A DNA stretch of 35,623 nucleotides from Tropicimonas sp047971885 (GCF_047971885.1 NZ_JBKEAE010000040.1:1-35623), one strand, 5' to 3'; numbered from the stretch's first letter, positions 1 to 8,517 are shown. The notes: a model not told the origin generated them from the sequence alone. A program made the numbers and translations.

Positions 1-1
1 C

Positions 2-145
2 AACGATGTCCCCGGGATCAGGTCGATGTTCGCCGCCTTCGAGATCACCGCCGTCGAAACCACCTACACCATCGCCAGACAACGCAGCCAGCCGGCGCGC
101 GAACTGCTGATCGCGAACTTCAAGTGCGATTTGAACGGCTCGTGA
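2..145 (+). CDS. C-terminal end of an unidentified protein (5' truncated by window)
   Basis: An open frame enters from the left edge and stops at TGA 143-145, giving 47 residues that begin NDVPGIRSMFAAFEI and end with LLIANFKCDLNGS. Reading frame and base composition fit a genuine coding tail, but I do not recognise the family. The mix of short hydrophobic and basic stretches near a C-terminus would fit a transcription-regulator tail such as LysR, which is a guess only. It ends 233 bp before the 3' end of the tRNA-Arg gene, in a stretch carrying short direct repeats, so it could belong to DNA inserted next to the tRNA. No start or promoter can be judged from this window. Confidence 0.45.
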   Translation, partial: NDVPGIRSMFAAFEITAVETTYTIARQRSQPARELLIANFKCDLNGS

Positions 146-181
146 ACGCCCCGAAACGGGCAACAACAGAAAATCGCGCTG

Positions 182-224
182 CTGCAAGTTACGCTGTCAC
201 GCCCTGCAAATTACGCTGCCACGC
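182..224. repeat. Imperfect tandem repeat, two 21-bp units, period 22 bp
   Basis: Two near-identical units, CTGCAAnTTACGCTGnCACGC at 182-202 and 204-224, differ at only two positions (G/A and T/C). They lie in the non-coding stretch between the truncated upstream gene and the tRNA-Arg gene. Function unknown: binding sites for a DNA-binding protein or integrase arm-type sites are both possible. Confidence 0.7.
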
Positions 225-259
225 TACACCCGGTCGCAGCGGCGTAATGAGCGGCTATC

Positions 260-278
260 TGTACAGGTATTGTACAGG
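260..278. repeat. Direct repeat TGTACAGG x2, period 11 bp
   Basis: TGTACAGG occurs at 260-267 and again at 271-278 with the spacer TAT. The 11-bp period is about one helical turn, and each copy contains the palindrome TGTACA. This layout suits two regulator dimers bound on the same DNA face, but no regulator can be named. Confidence 0.6.
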
Positions 279-378
279 CAAAGGCCGGATTCCTCGCGAA
301 ACGGACCGGAAAATCATGCAAGCTGCTGCATGAGGCTATGAGGTAGATCAGGCAGTCATTTGATTTTACATAGAAATT

Positions 379-455
379 TGGCGACCCCGGCAGGACTCGA
401 ACCTGCAACCTATCCCTTAGGAGGGGATTGCTCTATCCTGTTGAGCCACGGGGTC
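379..455 (-). tRNA. tRNA-Arg (anticodon CCT)
   Basis: Read on the minus strand, the 77-nt sequence folds into a full cloverleaf. The acceptor stem is GACCCCG/CGGGGTC, the D stem GCTC/GAGC, the anticodon stem ATCCC/GGGAT with loop CTCCTAA (anticodon CCT), and the T arm carries GGTTCGAGTCC. The discriminator base is G, followed by an encoded CCA at 381-379. It decodes AGG, a rare codon in GC-rich alphaproteobacteria. tRNA 3' ends of this kind are frequent integration sites, and the DNA past the 3' end is the left edge of the window. Confidence 0.95.
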
Positions 456-680
456 GCGATCGCGCGGCGGGAGCTTGAGGCCCGGTCGCGGAACGCTTCT
501 ACTGTCAACGCCCGGGGGTTTCAAAGCGGAAATTTGCCGCTCACCCTGCGGAAGCGTGTCGAAGATGCGTTTTCGGCGGTACCGGGACATATTTCCTTCA
601 CTCCACATGCGACAACCGGGGATCGCCCTTCGATGCATACAGTGCTTTTACCGGCCCGAGTTAGGCGTTAACACATATTC

Positions 681-1745
681 ATGAGCAAGGATGATACCAG
701 TGCCGCGCAGGGCCATGTCGCGCATGGCGAATCGCGGCGTCCGCTGACGCTTCGGGACGTTTCCGAAGCCTCCGGGGTGAGCGAAATGACCGTCAGCCGG
801 GTTCTCAGGAACCGCGGCGATGTGAGTGTGGCGACGCGGGAGCGTGTGCAAGAGGCTGCCAAGCGCCTCGGCTACGTTCCCAACAAGATCGCCGGCGCTC
901 TCGCGTCCAGCCGCGTGAACCTGGTGGCGGTGATCATCCCGTCGCTGTCGAACATGGTCTTTCCCGAGGTCATGAACGGCATTTCGAAAACCCTGGAAGA
1001 TACCGAGCTTCAGCCGGTTCTCGGGGTGACCCATTACCTGCCCGAACGCGAGGAGAAGGTTCTCTACGAGATGCTGAGCTGGCGCCCGTCGGGGGTCATC
1101 ATCGCCGGGCTGGAGCGTTCGGAGGCCGCGCGCGCGATGCTCCGGAACGCCGGAATCCCGGTGGTCGAGATCATGGACATAGATGGCGAGCCGGTCGATT
1201 CGGTCGTCGGTATCTCGCATCGCCGCGCCGGGCGCATGATGGCGCAGGCCATCGTCGATGCAGGCTATCGCCGCATCGCCTTCCTGGGAACCAAGATGCC
1301 GCTCGATCACCGGGCGCGCAAACGCTGGGAGGGGTTTTCGGAGGTGCTCGAACAGGCCGGGATCGGGGTGGCCGACACCGAGCTTTACGAGGGCGGTTCG
1401 GGATTCGCCAAGGGGCGCGAGATGACCGCTGCCGTGCTCGAACGAACCCCGGACCTCGATTTCATCTACTATTCGAACGACCTGATCGGCGCAGGCGGGT
1501 TGCTGTATTGCCTGGAAAACGATTACGACATCCCCGGACAACTTGGCCTGGCCGGCTTCAACAATATCGAGCTTCTCGACGGTATGCCGCGCAGGCTGGC
1601 GACCATGGATTCGTGCCGGCGCGAAATAGGCGAAGGCGCGGCCCGGATCATTGCGAGCCACGCCGGCGAGGGCGCGCAGATCTTTGGCGAACAGGTCGAT
1701 CTCATTCCGACGCTCGACCCCGGCGATACCTTGCGGCAGGCGTGA
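681..1745 (+). CDS. LacI-family transcriptional regulator (GntR-like)
   Basis: A 354-residue protein with the standard LacI architecture. An N-terminal helix-turn-helix (about residues 23-46, LRDVSEASGVSEMTVSRVL) is followed by the hinge region NKIAGALASSR and a periplasmic-binding-protein-like effector domain from about residue 75 (VNLVAVIIPSLSNMVF) to the end. Members resembling this one are often annotated as the gluconate-utilisation repressor GntR, but no gluconate kinase or transporter lies nearby, so the sugar effector is unknown. Length is normal for the family. The start ATG at 681 has only a weak AGG-type ribosome site. The next gene, a glycosyltransferase, starts 71 bp downstream on the same strand, so the regulator could control or be cotranscribed with the surface-polysaccharide genes. 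That link is inference. Confidence 0.9.
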   Translation: MSKDDTSAAQGHVAHGESRRPLTLRDVSEASGVSEMTVSRVLRNRGDVSVATRERVQEAAKRLGYVPNKIAGALASSRVNLVAVIIPSLSNMVFPEVMNGISKTLEDTELQPVLGVTHYLPEREEKVLYEMLSWRPSGVIIAGLERSEAARAMLRNAGIPVVEIMDIDGEPVDSVVGISHRRAGRMMAQAIVDAGYRRIAFLGTKMPLDHRARKRWEGFSEVLEQAGIGVADTELYEGGSGFAKGREMTAAVLERTPDLDFIYYSNDLIGAGGLLYCLENDYDIPGQLGLAGFNNIELLDGMPRRLATMDSCRREIGEGAARIIASHAGEGAQIFGEQVDLIPTLDPGDTLRQA

Positions 1746-1816
1746 AAATCTGTTGAGGAAGCCCCGGCGGGTCCGGCAGGGCCGCCAGCCATGTCCCGTG
1801 CCGGAGAGGAGCGCCG

Positions 1817-2569
1817 ATGACTCAGCTTTCGATCGTGATCCCGATGAAGAACGAAGAGGGCAACGTGGAGCCCCTTCTGCTGGGCATCGCCGAAAGCTGT
1901 GCGGGTACGGATTACGAGATCATCGTGGTCGACGACGGATCCGACGATGGCACGGCCGCCGCGGTGCAGGGGCTGGCGGCCGCAGACCCGCGGGTGCGGC
2001 TTCTGACCCACACGCGCTCTGCCGGCCAGAGCGCGGCGGTCCACAGCGGGGTGCTGGCGGCACGCGGCAATGTGGTCTGCACGCTCGACGGTGACGGGCA
2101 GAACCCGCCGGAGGAACTGCCCAAGCTCTACCGGCCGCTGTTCGACGATACGACGGGGCGGCTTGGGCTGGTGGCGGGGCAACGCGTGGACCGCCAGGAC
2201 ACATTGTCGAAGAAATGGGGGTCGCGCTTTGCCAACGGGTTGCGCGCCCGTATCCTCGACGACGGAACGCGCGACACCGGCTGCGGCCTCAAGGGGTTCC
2301 GCCGCGACGCCTTTCTGGCGCTGCCCTATTTCGACCACATGCACCGCTATCTTCCGGCCCTTTTCCGGCGTGACGGCTGGGAGGTTCTGCTGGTCGATGT
2401 CAGTCACCGGGAACGACAGGCGGGCAGTTCGAACTACACCAACTTCCGCCGCGCGCTGGTTGGCATACCCGACCTGATGGCGGTGGCCTGGCTGATCCGC
2501 CGGCGCAAGAAGGCGCAGGCAGCCGAGACCGCAACCGCCGGCGAGGATCGGGCAGGCAACGATGGCTGA
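1817..2569 (+). CDS. GT2 family glycosyltransferase, polyprenyl-phosphate sugar synthase type (RgtE/ArnC-like)
   Basis: A 250-residue GT-A fold enzyme of the dolichol-phosphate mannosyltransferase type. It starts with the typical SIVIPMKNEEGNV strand, has the nucleotide-binding VVDDGSDDGT at about 36-46 and the metal-binding LDGDGQNPPEE at about 90-100, and ends in a basic tail. Relatives move a sugar from a nucleotide donor to a polyprenyl phosphate on the cytoplasmic face of the inner membrane. Unlike ArnC it has no clear C-terminal pair of membrane helices; membrane attachment could come from the next gene product. GAGGAG sits about 6 bp upstream of the ATG. The last 8 bp overlap the LABN gene, so the two are translationally coupled. 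Gene order GT2-LABN-GT39 resembles rhizobial RgtE/RgtF/RgtA, where the sugar is galacturonic acid. The substrate here is inferred, not shown. Confidence 0.88.
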   Translation: MTQLSIVIPMKNEEGNVEPLLLGIAESCAGTDYEIIVVDDGSDDGTAAAVQGLAAADPRVRLLTHTRSAGQSAAVHSGVLAARGNVVCTLDGDGQNPPEELPKLYRPLFDDTTGRLGLVAGQRVDRQDTLSKKWGSRFANGLRARILDDGTRDTGCGLKGFRRDAFLALPYFDHMHRYLPALFRRDGWEVLLVDVSHRERQAGSSNYTNFRRALVGIPDLMAVAWLIRRRKKAQAAETATAGEDRAGNDG

Positions 2570-2873
2570 ACAGGTATTTCGATTTCTCGCCGTGGATAAC
2601 TGGATGGAATTCTGGTGGGTGGTGATCGGCCTTGCCGGACAGTTGATGTTCACCGCGCGCTTTCTTGTCCAGTGGATTGCCTCGGAGCGTGCCGGCCGCT
2701 CGGTTGTGCCGCTGTCGTTCTGGTACCTCTCGGTCGGCGGCGGCATCATCCTGTTTTTCTATGCGCTCTATCGCCGCGACCCGGTATTCATTCTCGGGCA
2801 GTCGATGGGGTTGTTCGTCTACGTCCGAAATCTCTGGCTCATCCATGCAGAACGCCGCCGTCAGGCCGGTTGA
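2562..2873 (+). CDS. Lipid-A-disaccharide synthase N-terminal (LABN) domain membrane protein (RgtF-like)
   Basis: A 103-residue inner-membrane protein with three hydrophobic segments: about 15-33 (WWVVIGLAGQLMFTARFLV), 47-66 (VPLSFWYLSVGGGIILFFYA) and 70-90. The family signature QLMFTARFLVQWIASE and SVVPLSFWYLS are present. The family is named for the extra N-terminal domain of some LpxB proteins. Free-standing copies occur next to polyprenyl-phosphate glycosyltransferases and are thought to act with them. It is not LpxB, having none of the GT-B catalytic domain. It overlaps the GT2 stop by 8 bp, and the next gene starts inside its 3' end by 29 bp, so all three are very likely made from one message in fixed proportions. 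Confidence 0.88.
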   Translation: MAEQVFRFLAVDNWMEFWWVVIGLAGQLMFTARFLVQWIASERAGRSVVPLSFWYLSVGGGIILFFYALYRRDPVFILGQSMGLFVYVRNLWLIHAERRRQAG

Positions 2874-4314
2874 GGCGCACAGCTGGCTGGCTCCGGCGGC
2901 GCTGATCGTCCTTGCGGTCACCGTCTTCCGCATCGTGCTGCTGGCGTTCAACCGGACCGACCTGTTCGTCGACGAGACGCAATACTGGCTCTGGGGACAG
3001 GAGCTTGCCTTTGGCTACTACTCAAAGCCGCCGCTGATCGGCTGGGTGATCCGCGCCTCGACCGAGCTTGGCGGCTCGGACGCGGCATTCTGGATCCGCC
3101 TGCCCGCGCCACTGCTGCAAGGCGCCACGGCGATGATCCTCGGCGCCGTCGCCGCACCGCGGTTCGGATATCGGGTGACGGTCTGGGTCGTGGCGACCTT
3201 CGTCACCCTTCCGATGGTGACGCTGGGCAGTCTGATGATCTCGACCGATACGGTCATGGCGCCGTTTCTGGCGCTTGGGCTGTGGGCCTGGCTGCGCAGC
3301 CTCGACAGGGGCGGCAGCAAGGGAATGGCGATCCTTGCCGGTATCGCGGTGGGGCTGGGTTTTCTGGCAAAATACGCCGCGATCTATTATCTGCTTTGTG
3401 CCGCGCTGGCCGCGTTGGCAAACCCGCGCGCACGCCCGGGCTGGCGGGCGGCATCCCTGGGCCTGACGGCATTTCTGATCACCGTTTCGCCCAATATCGT
3501 CTGGAATTTGCGGAACGGTCTGAGCACGCTCGAACACACGCTCGACAATGCGGACTGGGTGCGCGAGACAGGCGAAAATCCGGCGCTGAACCCGGCGGCG
3601 CTGGCCGAGTTCTTTGTCAGCCAGTTTGCGGTATTCGGGCCGGTCCTGTTCGCCGGTCTGTTATGGCTGGGTCTGCGGTACAGGCACCAGAAGCCGGCCC
3701 TGCAGTTCATGCTGCTATTCAGCCTTCCGATCGTTGCCATCGTCTGCGTGCAGGCGCTGCTGAGCCATGCCTATGCCAACTGGGCCGCCGCCGCCTACAT
3801 CGCCGGAACGATCGCCGTTGTGCCGTGGCTTCTGGAACGCCCGGTCGCCTGGCGGATCGGAAGCCTCGCCTTTCAGGTGAGCATCGCCATCGTCCTGCCA
3901 GCGCTGACCGTCGCGGGGACCGGGCTGCGCCTGGGCGAAAACGGGCCGCTGCTGCTCGAACGCTATCTGGGGCGCAGCGAGATGAGCCAGCGCATCCTTG
4001 CCGAGGCACGGGCGGCCGGCGTCGATACAGTGGTCGCCAAGAACCGCGACATTCTTGCCGATCTGTTCTACCGGACCCGCGACGGAGACATCCGGGTCTT
4101 CGCGCAGCCGGTCGACGGGCGGGCACCGAACCACTATGTGCTGCGCCACGCGCTGCCGGCGGACGTTTCGGGTCAGGTTCTTTTCGTCACCGGCGACGAT
4201 GCACCCGATCTTCCCTGCACGCCCGAGCGGCGCGGCCTCATCGCCCCGGCCGACGGCGCCTTCGTGCATCATCGGCAACGGTTGTTTCTGGTACCGGCCG
4301 AATGCCTCCGCTAG
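2845..4314 (+). CDS. ArnT/GT39-GT83-like membrane glycosyltransferase
   Basis: A 489-residue multi-spanning membrane protein of the dolichyl-phosphate-mannose mannosyltransferase / ArnT / RgtA superfamily. The first helix (about 15-34) is followed by a periplasmic loop with the FVDETQYWLWGQ motif; the acidic D43-E44 pair is the usual catalytic position. A further SKPPLIGW motif is typical, then repeated hydrophobic helices, then a soluble C-terminal domain of about 110 residues. Enzymes of this type take a sugar from a polyprenyl-phosphate carrier and attach it to lipid A, LPS core or protein on the periplasmic side. The start at 2845 is preferred over an in-frame upstream ATG because the extra 60 residues would only be a shadow of the LABN gene. 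It is the last gene of the tight GT2-LABN-GT39 trio. Confidence 0.88.
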   Translation: MQNAAVRPVEAHSWLAPAALIVLAVTVFRIVLLAFNRTDLFVDETQYWLWGQELAFGYYSKPPLIGWVIRASTELGGSDAAFWIRLPAPLLQGATAMILGAVAAPRFGYRVTVWVVATFVTLPMVTLGSLMISTDTVMAPFLALGLWAWLRSLDRGGSKGMAILAGIAVGLGFLAKYAAIYYLLCAALAALANPRARPGWRAASLGLTAFLITVSPNIVWNLRNGLSTLEHTLDNADWVRETGENPALNPAALAEFFVSQFAVFGPVLFAGLLWLGLRYRHQKPALQFMLLFSLPIVAIVCVQALLSHAYANWAAAAYIAGTIAVVPWLLERPVAWRIGSLAFQVSIAIVLPALTVAGTGLRLGENGPLLLERYLGRSEMSQRILAEARAAGVDTVVAKNRDILADLFYRTRDGDIRVFAQPVDGRAPNHYVLRHALPADVSGQVLFVTGDDAPDLPCTPERRGLIAPADGAFVHHRQRLFLVPAECLR

Positions 4315-4465
4315 GTATGGGATGCGTCCGGTGCAGCACGCACCCCGTGCGGCCTCTTTGCGACAGGGCGGGCATTTCCGCCGTTGCACTTCGGGCACAG
4401 TTTGAAGCCGGGGCGCAATGGGTATAGTTGCGGCAACGCGAACGAAGGCAGGTCGGGGGCGAAAG

Positions 4466-6586
4466 ATGCCACAGCAGGAACGAAGGCTGGTCGTGCGCGC
4501 CACAGCGGCAGCGATCGTCGTCTGCGGTGCGGCGGGTCCCATCGGGTCGGATGCCGAACCGATGGTGACAAGCAGCTACAACTACTATGGCGTACCCGGT
4601 CTGGTCGAGATGCCGACGGCGGAAGGCGCGCCGGATGGCGAGTTCTCGGCGAGCTATTCGGATACCGGCAACCAGCGGCGAACCACCCTCGCCTTCCAGA
4701 TCGCCCCCCGGATTTCCGGCGCATTCCGTTATGCCAGCATCCCCGATTTCGAGGATTCCGACTATTACGACCGGAGCTTCGATATACGGCTCCAGGTCAT
4801 GGATGAAAGTCGCTGGCTTCCTGCCGTCGCGATCGGTCTTCAGGATTTCCTTGGAACCGGGATATACAGCTCCGAATACATCGTGGCGACCAAGACGTTC
4901 TGGGACAAGGTTCGCATCACGGGCGGGCTTGGCTGGGGGCGGCTCGGAACCCATGGCGAGATTGCCAGCTTTGGCGACCGGAACCTCTCGAACGTCTCGA
5001 CCGGTGGCGATTTCAACTTCGAATCGTGGTTCTCGGGACCAATGGCGGCTTTTGGCGGCGCATCATGGGACGTGACCGAGAAACTGACGGCCAAGGCGGA
5101 ATATTCCTCCGACGCCTATCTTAACGAAACCGGGCAAGGGCTGATGGATTATGACAGCCCGTGGAATTTCGGTGCGGAGTACAGATTCAACGAAGGCGTG
5201 AGCGCATCGGTTGCCTATCTCTACGGTTCGGAATTCGCCTTTCAGCTGAGGTTCACCCTCAACCCCAAGAAGCCGCTGCTTGGACCGGGCAACGAGCCGG
5301 GCCCGCTGCCGGTCCAGCCGCGTCCGTCGCGCAGCGCCAATCCCGGCGCATGGGCAATGGACTGGGTGAACGATCCGGCAGACCTGAACGGGATCGAGAC
5401 GGCGATCGACAATTCGCTGGCAAAAGAAGGGATCCGGCTGGAGGCCATCGCGCTTGAGGGATCGCGGGTCGAAATCAGGATCGACAACAGGCAATATTAC
5501 GAGAATTCGCAGGCGCTTGGCCGGACGGCACGCATTCTTTCGCGGGCATTGCCGCCATCGGTCGAGACCTTTGTCATCACGCAGGTGACAGGCGGCGTGC
5601 CCGCAGGCCGGGTGACGATCGCCAGAAGCGACATCGAGCGTTTCGAAAACGCGCCGGTGGATCAGATTTTCGCACGCGCCGATTTCTCGGATGCCCCCGG
5701 AAAGGTGCCGCCCGGCATGGAGTTCGTCGATGGCGTCTATCCCGAAACGGACTGGTATTTCGGCCCGTATCTCGCATTCGGGCTCTTCGACCCCGATGAG
5801 CCGATCCGCGGCGATCTGGGCCTGCGGCTCGGCGGGTCGGTGACACTGACGCCGGGGCTCGTCGCAACAGGGATCGTCAAGTACCGACTGATCGGAAATA
5901 CAGAAGACGGAACCGATACCCGGCCGGACAATTCGGTGCCGGTTGTCCGGACCGACTTCCGCGATTACTCGAAACACTCGGATTTCTATCTCGATGAACT
6001 GACACTTGCGCATTTCGGCCGTCCGGCCAGCAACATCTACAGCCGCGTCACCGCCGGTGTGCTCGAACGGATGTACACCGGTCTTTCGGGAGAGGTGCTG
6101 TGGAAACCGGTCGACAGCCGGTTGGCCTTCGGCGCCGAACTGAACTATGTGGTGAAACGCGATTACGAAGGCTGGTTCGGCCTGGACGACTACGATGTCG
6201 TCACCGGCCACCTGTCGGGCTACTACGAATTTGCCGACGGATATTACGCCCAGATCGATGCCGGCCGGTATCTGGCCGGGGATTATGGCGCCTCGCTGCG
6301 GCTCAACCGGCAGTTCGACAACGGCTGGAAGATCGGCGCCTATGCCACGTTCACCGATATCCCGTTCGACGATTTCGGCGACGGTTCGTTCGACAAGGGG
6401 CTTTTCGTTCAGGTGCCGCTGTCCTGGATCACCGGACAGCCTTCGAAATCGACACGCGGGTTCTCGTTCAGGACCTTCACGGCAGATGGCGGTCAGAGGG
6501 TCTCGGTGGACAACCGGCTTTACGAACGCGTCCGCAAGTACCACGAACCTGTGATCGAAGGAAGCAGCGGGAGATTCTGGAGATGA
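4466..6586 (+). CDS. yjbH: YjbH-family exopolysaccharide outer-membrane protein
   Basis: A 706-residue exported protein. The N-terminus from ATG 4466 has an Arg-rich stretch and a hydrophobic core ending in Ala-rich sequence, consistent with a signal peptide. An upstream in-frame ATG at 4418 would add 16 residues and is less convincing. After the signal comes the YjbH hallmark SYNYYGVPGLVEMPTAEGAPDG, then many short aromatic/Gly-alternating beta strands typical of outer-membrane barrels (for example YASIPDFEDSDYYDRSFDIRLQV and a C-terminal barrel-like half from about residue 420). YjbH and YjbF are needed for an extracellular polysaccharide in enterobacteria; the exact role is unsettled, probably a porin-like partner in secretion. 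It overlaps the yjbF start by 4 bp (ATGA), so the pair is coupled. A 100-150 bp gap separates it from the upstream GT trio. Confidence 0.9.
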   Translation: MPQQERRLVVRATAAAIVVCGAAGPIGSDAEPMVTSSYNYYGVPGLVEMPTAEGAPDGEFSASYSDTGNQRRTTLAFQIAPRISGAFRYASIPDFEDSDYYDRSFDIRLQVMDESRWLPAVAIGLQDFLGTGIYSSEYIVATKTFWDKVRITGGLGWGRLGTHGEIASFGDRNLSNVSTGGDFNFESWFSGPMAAFGGASWDVTEKLTAKAEYSSDAYLNETGQGLMDYDSPWNFGAEYRFNEGVSASVAYLYGSEFAFQLRFTLNPKKPLLGPGNEPGPLPVQPRPSRSANPGAWAMDWVNDPADLNGIETAIDNSLAKEGIRLEAIALEGSRVEIRIDNRQYYENSQALGRTARILSRALPPSVETFVITQVTGGVPAGRVTIARSDIERFENAPVDQIFARADFSDAPGKVPPGMEFVDGVYPETDWYFGPYLAFGLFDPDEPIRGDLGLRLGGSVTLTPGLVATGIVKYRLIGNTEDGTDTRPDNSVPVVRTDFRDYSKHSDFYLDELTLAHFGRPASNIYSRVTAGVLERMYTGLSGEVLWKPVDSRLAFGAELNYVVKRDYEGWFGLDDYDVVTGHLSGYYEFADGYYAQIDAGRYLAGDYGASLRLNRQFDNGWKIGAYATFTDIPFDDFGDGSFDKGLFVQVPLSWITGQPSKSTRGFSFRTFTADGGQRVSVDNRLYERVRKYHEPVIEGSSGRFWR

Positions 6587-7302
6587 CATCTCGCAATCGT
6601 GCGGGCCGCAGACCGAGTGGCCGGATTCTCGTTCTGCCGCTGGCGCTGACGCTGGCAGCCTGCGGCAACAATCCGGAAAAGGCGCAGGGCTGGCGCGGCT
6701 TCGCCGAAGCGGTCAACGCCGAACGAAACTCCCGGCAGTCGAAACAACGGGTGGCCGACAGCGCCGGGGCGGCAGACCAGCAGGCAACGATCCGCAAGGC
6801 GCTTGCCGCCAACAAGGGTCCGATGATGCTCGCCGTGATGGAGACGACGCAGCGCCCGGCCGTCATCGGCGCGTTCGGCCGCAACGGTCCCTATGTTACC
6901 TACCGGACCGCCTCGCAGCAGACGCTGACCTTCCGCGACGGGGTTCTGACAGGAACGCGCGGATTGGGCTATGAACTGCTTTCGTCCGAGGCCGACGGCT
7001 CCATCGCCCTGATCGGCGGCCGGCGCGAAGGAACGGCCCAACGCGTCTACTGGCATCTGAGCGGCGAGAACCATTCGGTTCCGACCCGCATGACCTGCGA
7101 GATTTCCCGCGCCGGAAACGACCCGGTGGTTCTGGCCGACGGGCGCTCCGTCCCGACAACCAGAATGACCGAAAGCTGCCGCGCCGACGATCTGAAAATC
7201 CGCAACAGCTACTGGGTTTCCGATGCGGGTACGGTGCTGCAATCCATACAGTGGGTCAGCCCCGAAGTCGGAAAGATCGCGTTCCAGACTTTGCGTCCGT
7301 GA
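6583..7302 (+). CDS. yjbF: YjbF/GfcB-family lipoprotein
   Basis: A 239-residue lipoprotein. The N-terminus has several Arg residues, a hydrophobic core (ILVLPLALTLA) and a lipobox LAAC, with the modified Cys at about residue 27. The mature part carries the YjbF motifs MMLAVMETTQRPAVIGAFGRNG and the closing QSIQWVSPEVGKIAFQTLRP. Its start overlaps the yjbH stop as ATGA, so expression is coupled and the proteins probably sit together at the outer membrane. YjbF is the GfcB-type partner in group 4 capsule-like systems. The two other members of the classical four-gene set (yjbE, a tiny protein, and yjbG) are not found by similarity here, although a tiny exported protein lies 1.2 kb downstream on the other strand. 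Confidence 0.9.
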   Translation: MTSRNRAGRRPSGRILVLPLALTLAACGNNPEKAQGWRGFAEAVNAERNSRQSKQRVADSAGAADQQATIRKALAANKGPMMLAVMETTQRPAVIGAFGRNGPYVTYRTASQQTLTFRDGVLTGTRGLGYELLSSEADGSIALIGGRREGTAQRVYWHLSGENHSVPTRMTCEISRAGNDPVVLADGRSVPTTRMTESCRADDLKIRNSYWVSDAGTVLQSIQWVSPEVGKIAFQTLRP

Positions 7303-7361
7303 TCGGCGCGCTCACCGTCAGTTCGATCGGGCGCGAAGACATGGGGATATAGCGAGGACAG

Positions 7362-8381
7362 ATGGGCGAGACAGCTCTCGTAACCGGATCGGCGGGATTT
7401 ATCGGCTTTCATCTGTGCAGGCGCCTGCTTGACGATGGATACACGGTCATCGGCTTCGATGCCTTGACCGACTATTACGATGTTTCGCTGAAACGACAGC
7501 GACTGGCGATCCTGAAGCGTTACGAGCGTTTCCAGGAACTGACCGCCAGGCTGGAGGAACCCGGCAGGCTGATGGATTGCTTCGCCCGAACACGGCCCGG
7601 GATCGTGGTTCATCTGGCCGCGCAGGCCGGCGTGCGTTACTCGCTCGAAGCACCGCGCAGCTATCTCGAATCCAACCTTGTCGGAACATTCGAGCTTCTG
7701 GAAGCGGCGCGCGCCTGTCCGCCACAACATCTGCTGATGGCGTCCACGTCGTCGGTCTACGGCGCCAATACGGTTCTGCCTTACACGGAAATCCAGAAGG
7801 CAGATACCCAGATGTCGTTCTATGCCGCCACGAAAAAGGCGAACGAGGCCATGGCGCATTCATATGCCCACCTCTACCGGCTTCCCACCACGATGTTTCG
7901 CTTTTTCACCGTCTACGGTCCGTGGGGGCGCCCCGACCTGGCGCTTTTCAGGTTCGTCAGGGCCATTTCAGAAGGCAAGCCGATCGACGTCTACAATCAC
8001 GGAAAGATGCGGCGCGACTTCACCTATGTGGACGATCTTGTCGAGGCTGTCGTTCGCCTGATCGGTGTCGTTCCTGCCGAGTCGAGGAAAAACGCCGCAA
8101 TTCCGGGTATCGATTCCCTGTCGCCGGTTGCTCCGTGGCGTGTGGTGAATATCGGGCTCTCACAACCCGTCGAACTGAACGACTTCATCACAGCGATCGA
8201 AAAGGCGCTTGGGCGGAAGGCGGTTCGAAACCCGATGGACATGCAGCCGGGAGACGTTCCGGCGACCTGGGCCGATACACGGCTGCTTCGTGCGCTCGTG
8301 GGCGACATTCCGGCGACCCCGCTACAGGACGGGATTGGCGCGTTTGTCGCCTGGTATCGGGAGCGCTACGGGGCCGCGTAA
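7362..8381 (+). CDS. UDP-glucuronate 4-epimerase-like NAD-dependent epimerase
   Basis: A 339-residue extended short-chain dehydrogenase. It has the NAD-binding GSAGFIG at residues 9-15, the FDALTDYYDVSLK stretch typical of the UDP-GlcA epimerase branch (CapI/LpsL), the MASTSSVYG serine region, and the catalytic Y154-x3-K158 (YAATK). FRFFTVYGPWGRPDLALFRF and KMRRDFTYVDD are also signatures of this branch. The reaction would be UDP-glucuronate to UDP-galacturonate. Ugd, which makes UDP-glucuronate, is encoded 1.35 kb downstream, so the region can make both uronic acid donors from UDP-glucose. The gene starts 59 bp after yjbF on the same strand. Very similar enzymes could act on UDP-GlcNAc or UDP-GlcNAcA, but the DALTDYYDVSLK region favours UDP-GlcA. 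Confidence 0.88.
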   Translation: MGETALVTGSAGFIGFHLCRRLLDDGYTVIGFDALTDYYDVSLKRQRLAILKRYERFQELTARLEEPGRLMDCFARTRPGIVVHLAAQAGVRYSLEAPRSYLESNLVGTFELLEAARACPPQHLLMASTSSVYGANTVLPYTEIQKADTQMSFYAATKKANEAMAHSYAHLYRLPTTMFRFFTVYGPWGRPDLALFRFVRAISEGKPIDVYNHGKMRRDFTYVDDLVEAVVRLIGVVPAESRKNAAIPGIDSLSPVAPWRVVNIGLSQPVELNDFITAIEKALGRKAVRNPMDMQPGDVPATWADTRLLRALVGDIPATPLQDGIGAFVAWYRERYGAA

Positions 8382-8462
8382 CCATTGAAAGCGCCCTGAA
8401 CCAATATCCTTGCACCTTTCCGCCGGGATGACCGAAACCAACACAACCGGGGCGCCGAAACG

Positions 8463-8487
8463 AAAAGGAGCGGCCAATCAGGCCGCC
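8463..8487 (-). terminator. Rho-independent terminator of the Asp/His-tailed protein gene
   Basis: On the minus strand a GCGGCC/GGCCGC stem (8486-8481 with 8475-8470) with loop TGATT is followed by CTCCTTTTCG, about 30 bp after the stop codon of the minus-strand gene. The stem is short but GC-pure and the T run is on the correct side for that gene. Confidence 0.7.
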
Positions 8488-8517
8488 CCCAAAAGAAACC
8501 GTTCTGACGGCCGACGC

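Noticed and set aside
182..278. Possible CRISPR or satellite array near the left end
   Set aside because: Only two units of each of two unrelated repeats are present, with no regular spacers and no cas genes.
503..508. Minus-strand TTGACA upstream of the tRNA-Arg gene as its -35 box
   Set aside because: No acceptable -10 sequence is found 16-18 bp downstream; the match alone is not enough to call the promoter.
648..1661. 337-codon minus-strand open frame opposite the LacI-family gene
   Set aside because: It is antisense to a fully supported LacI regulator. Its His/Pro/Arg-rich translation resembles the usual GC-rich shadow and matches no family.
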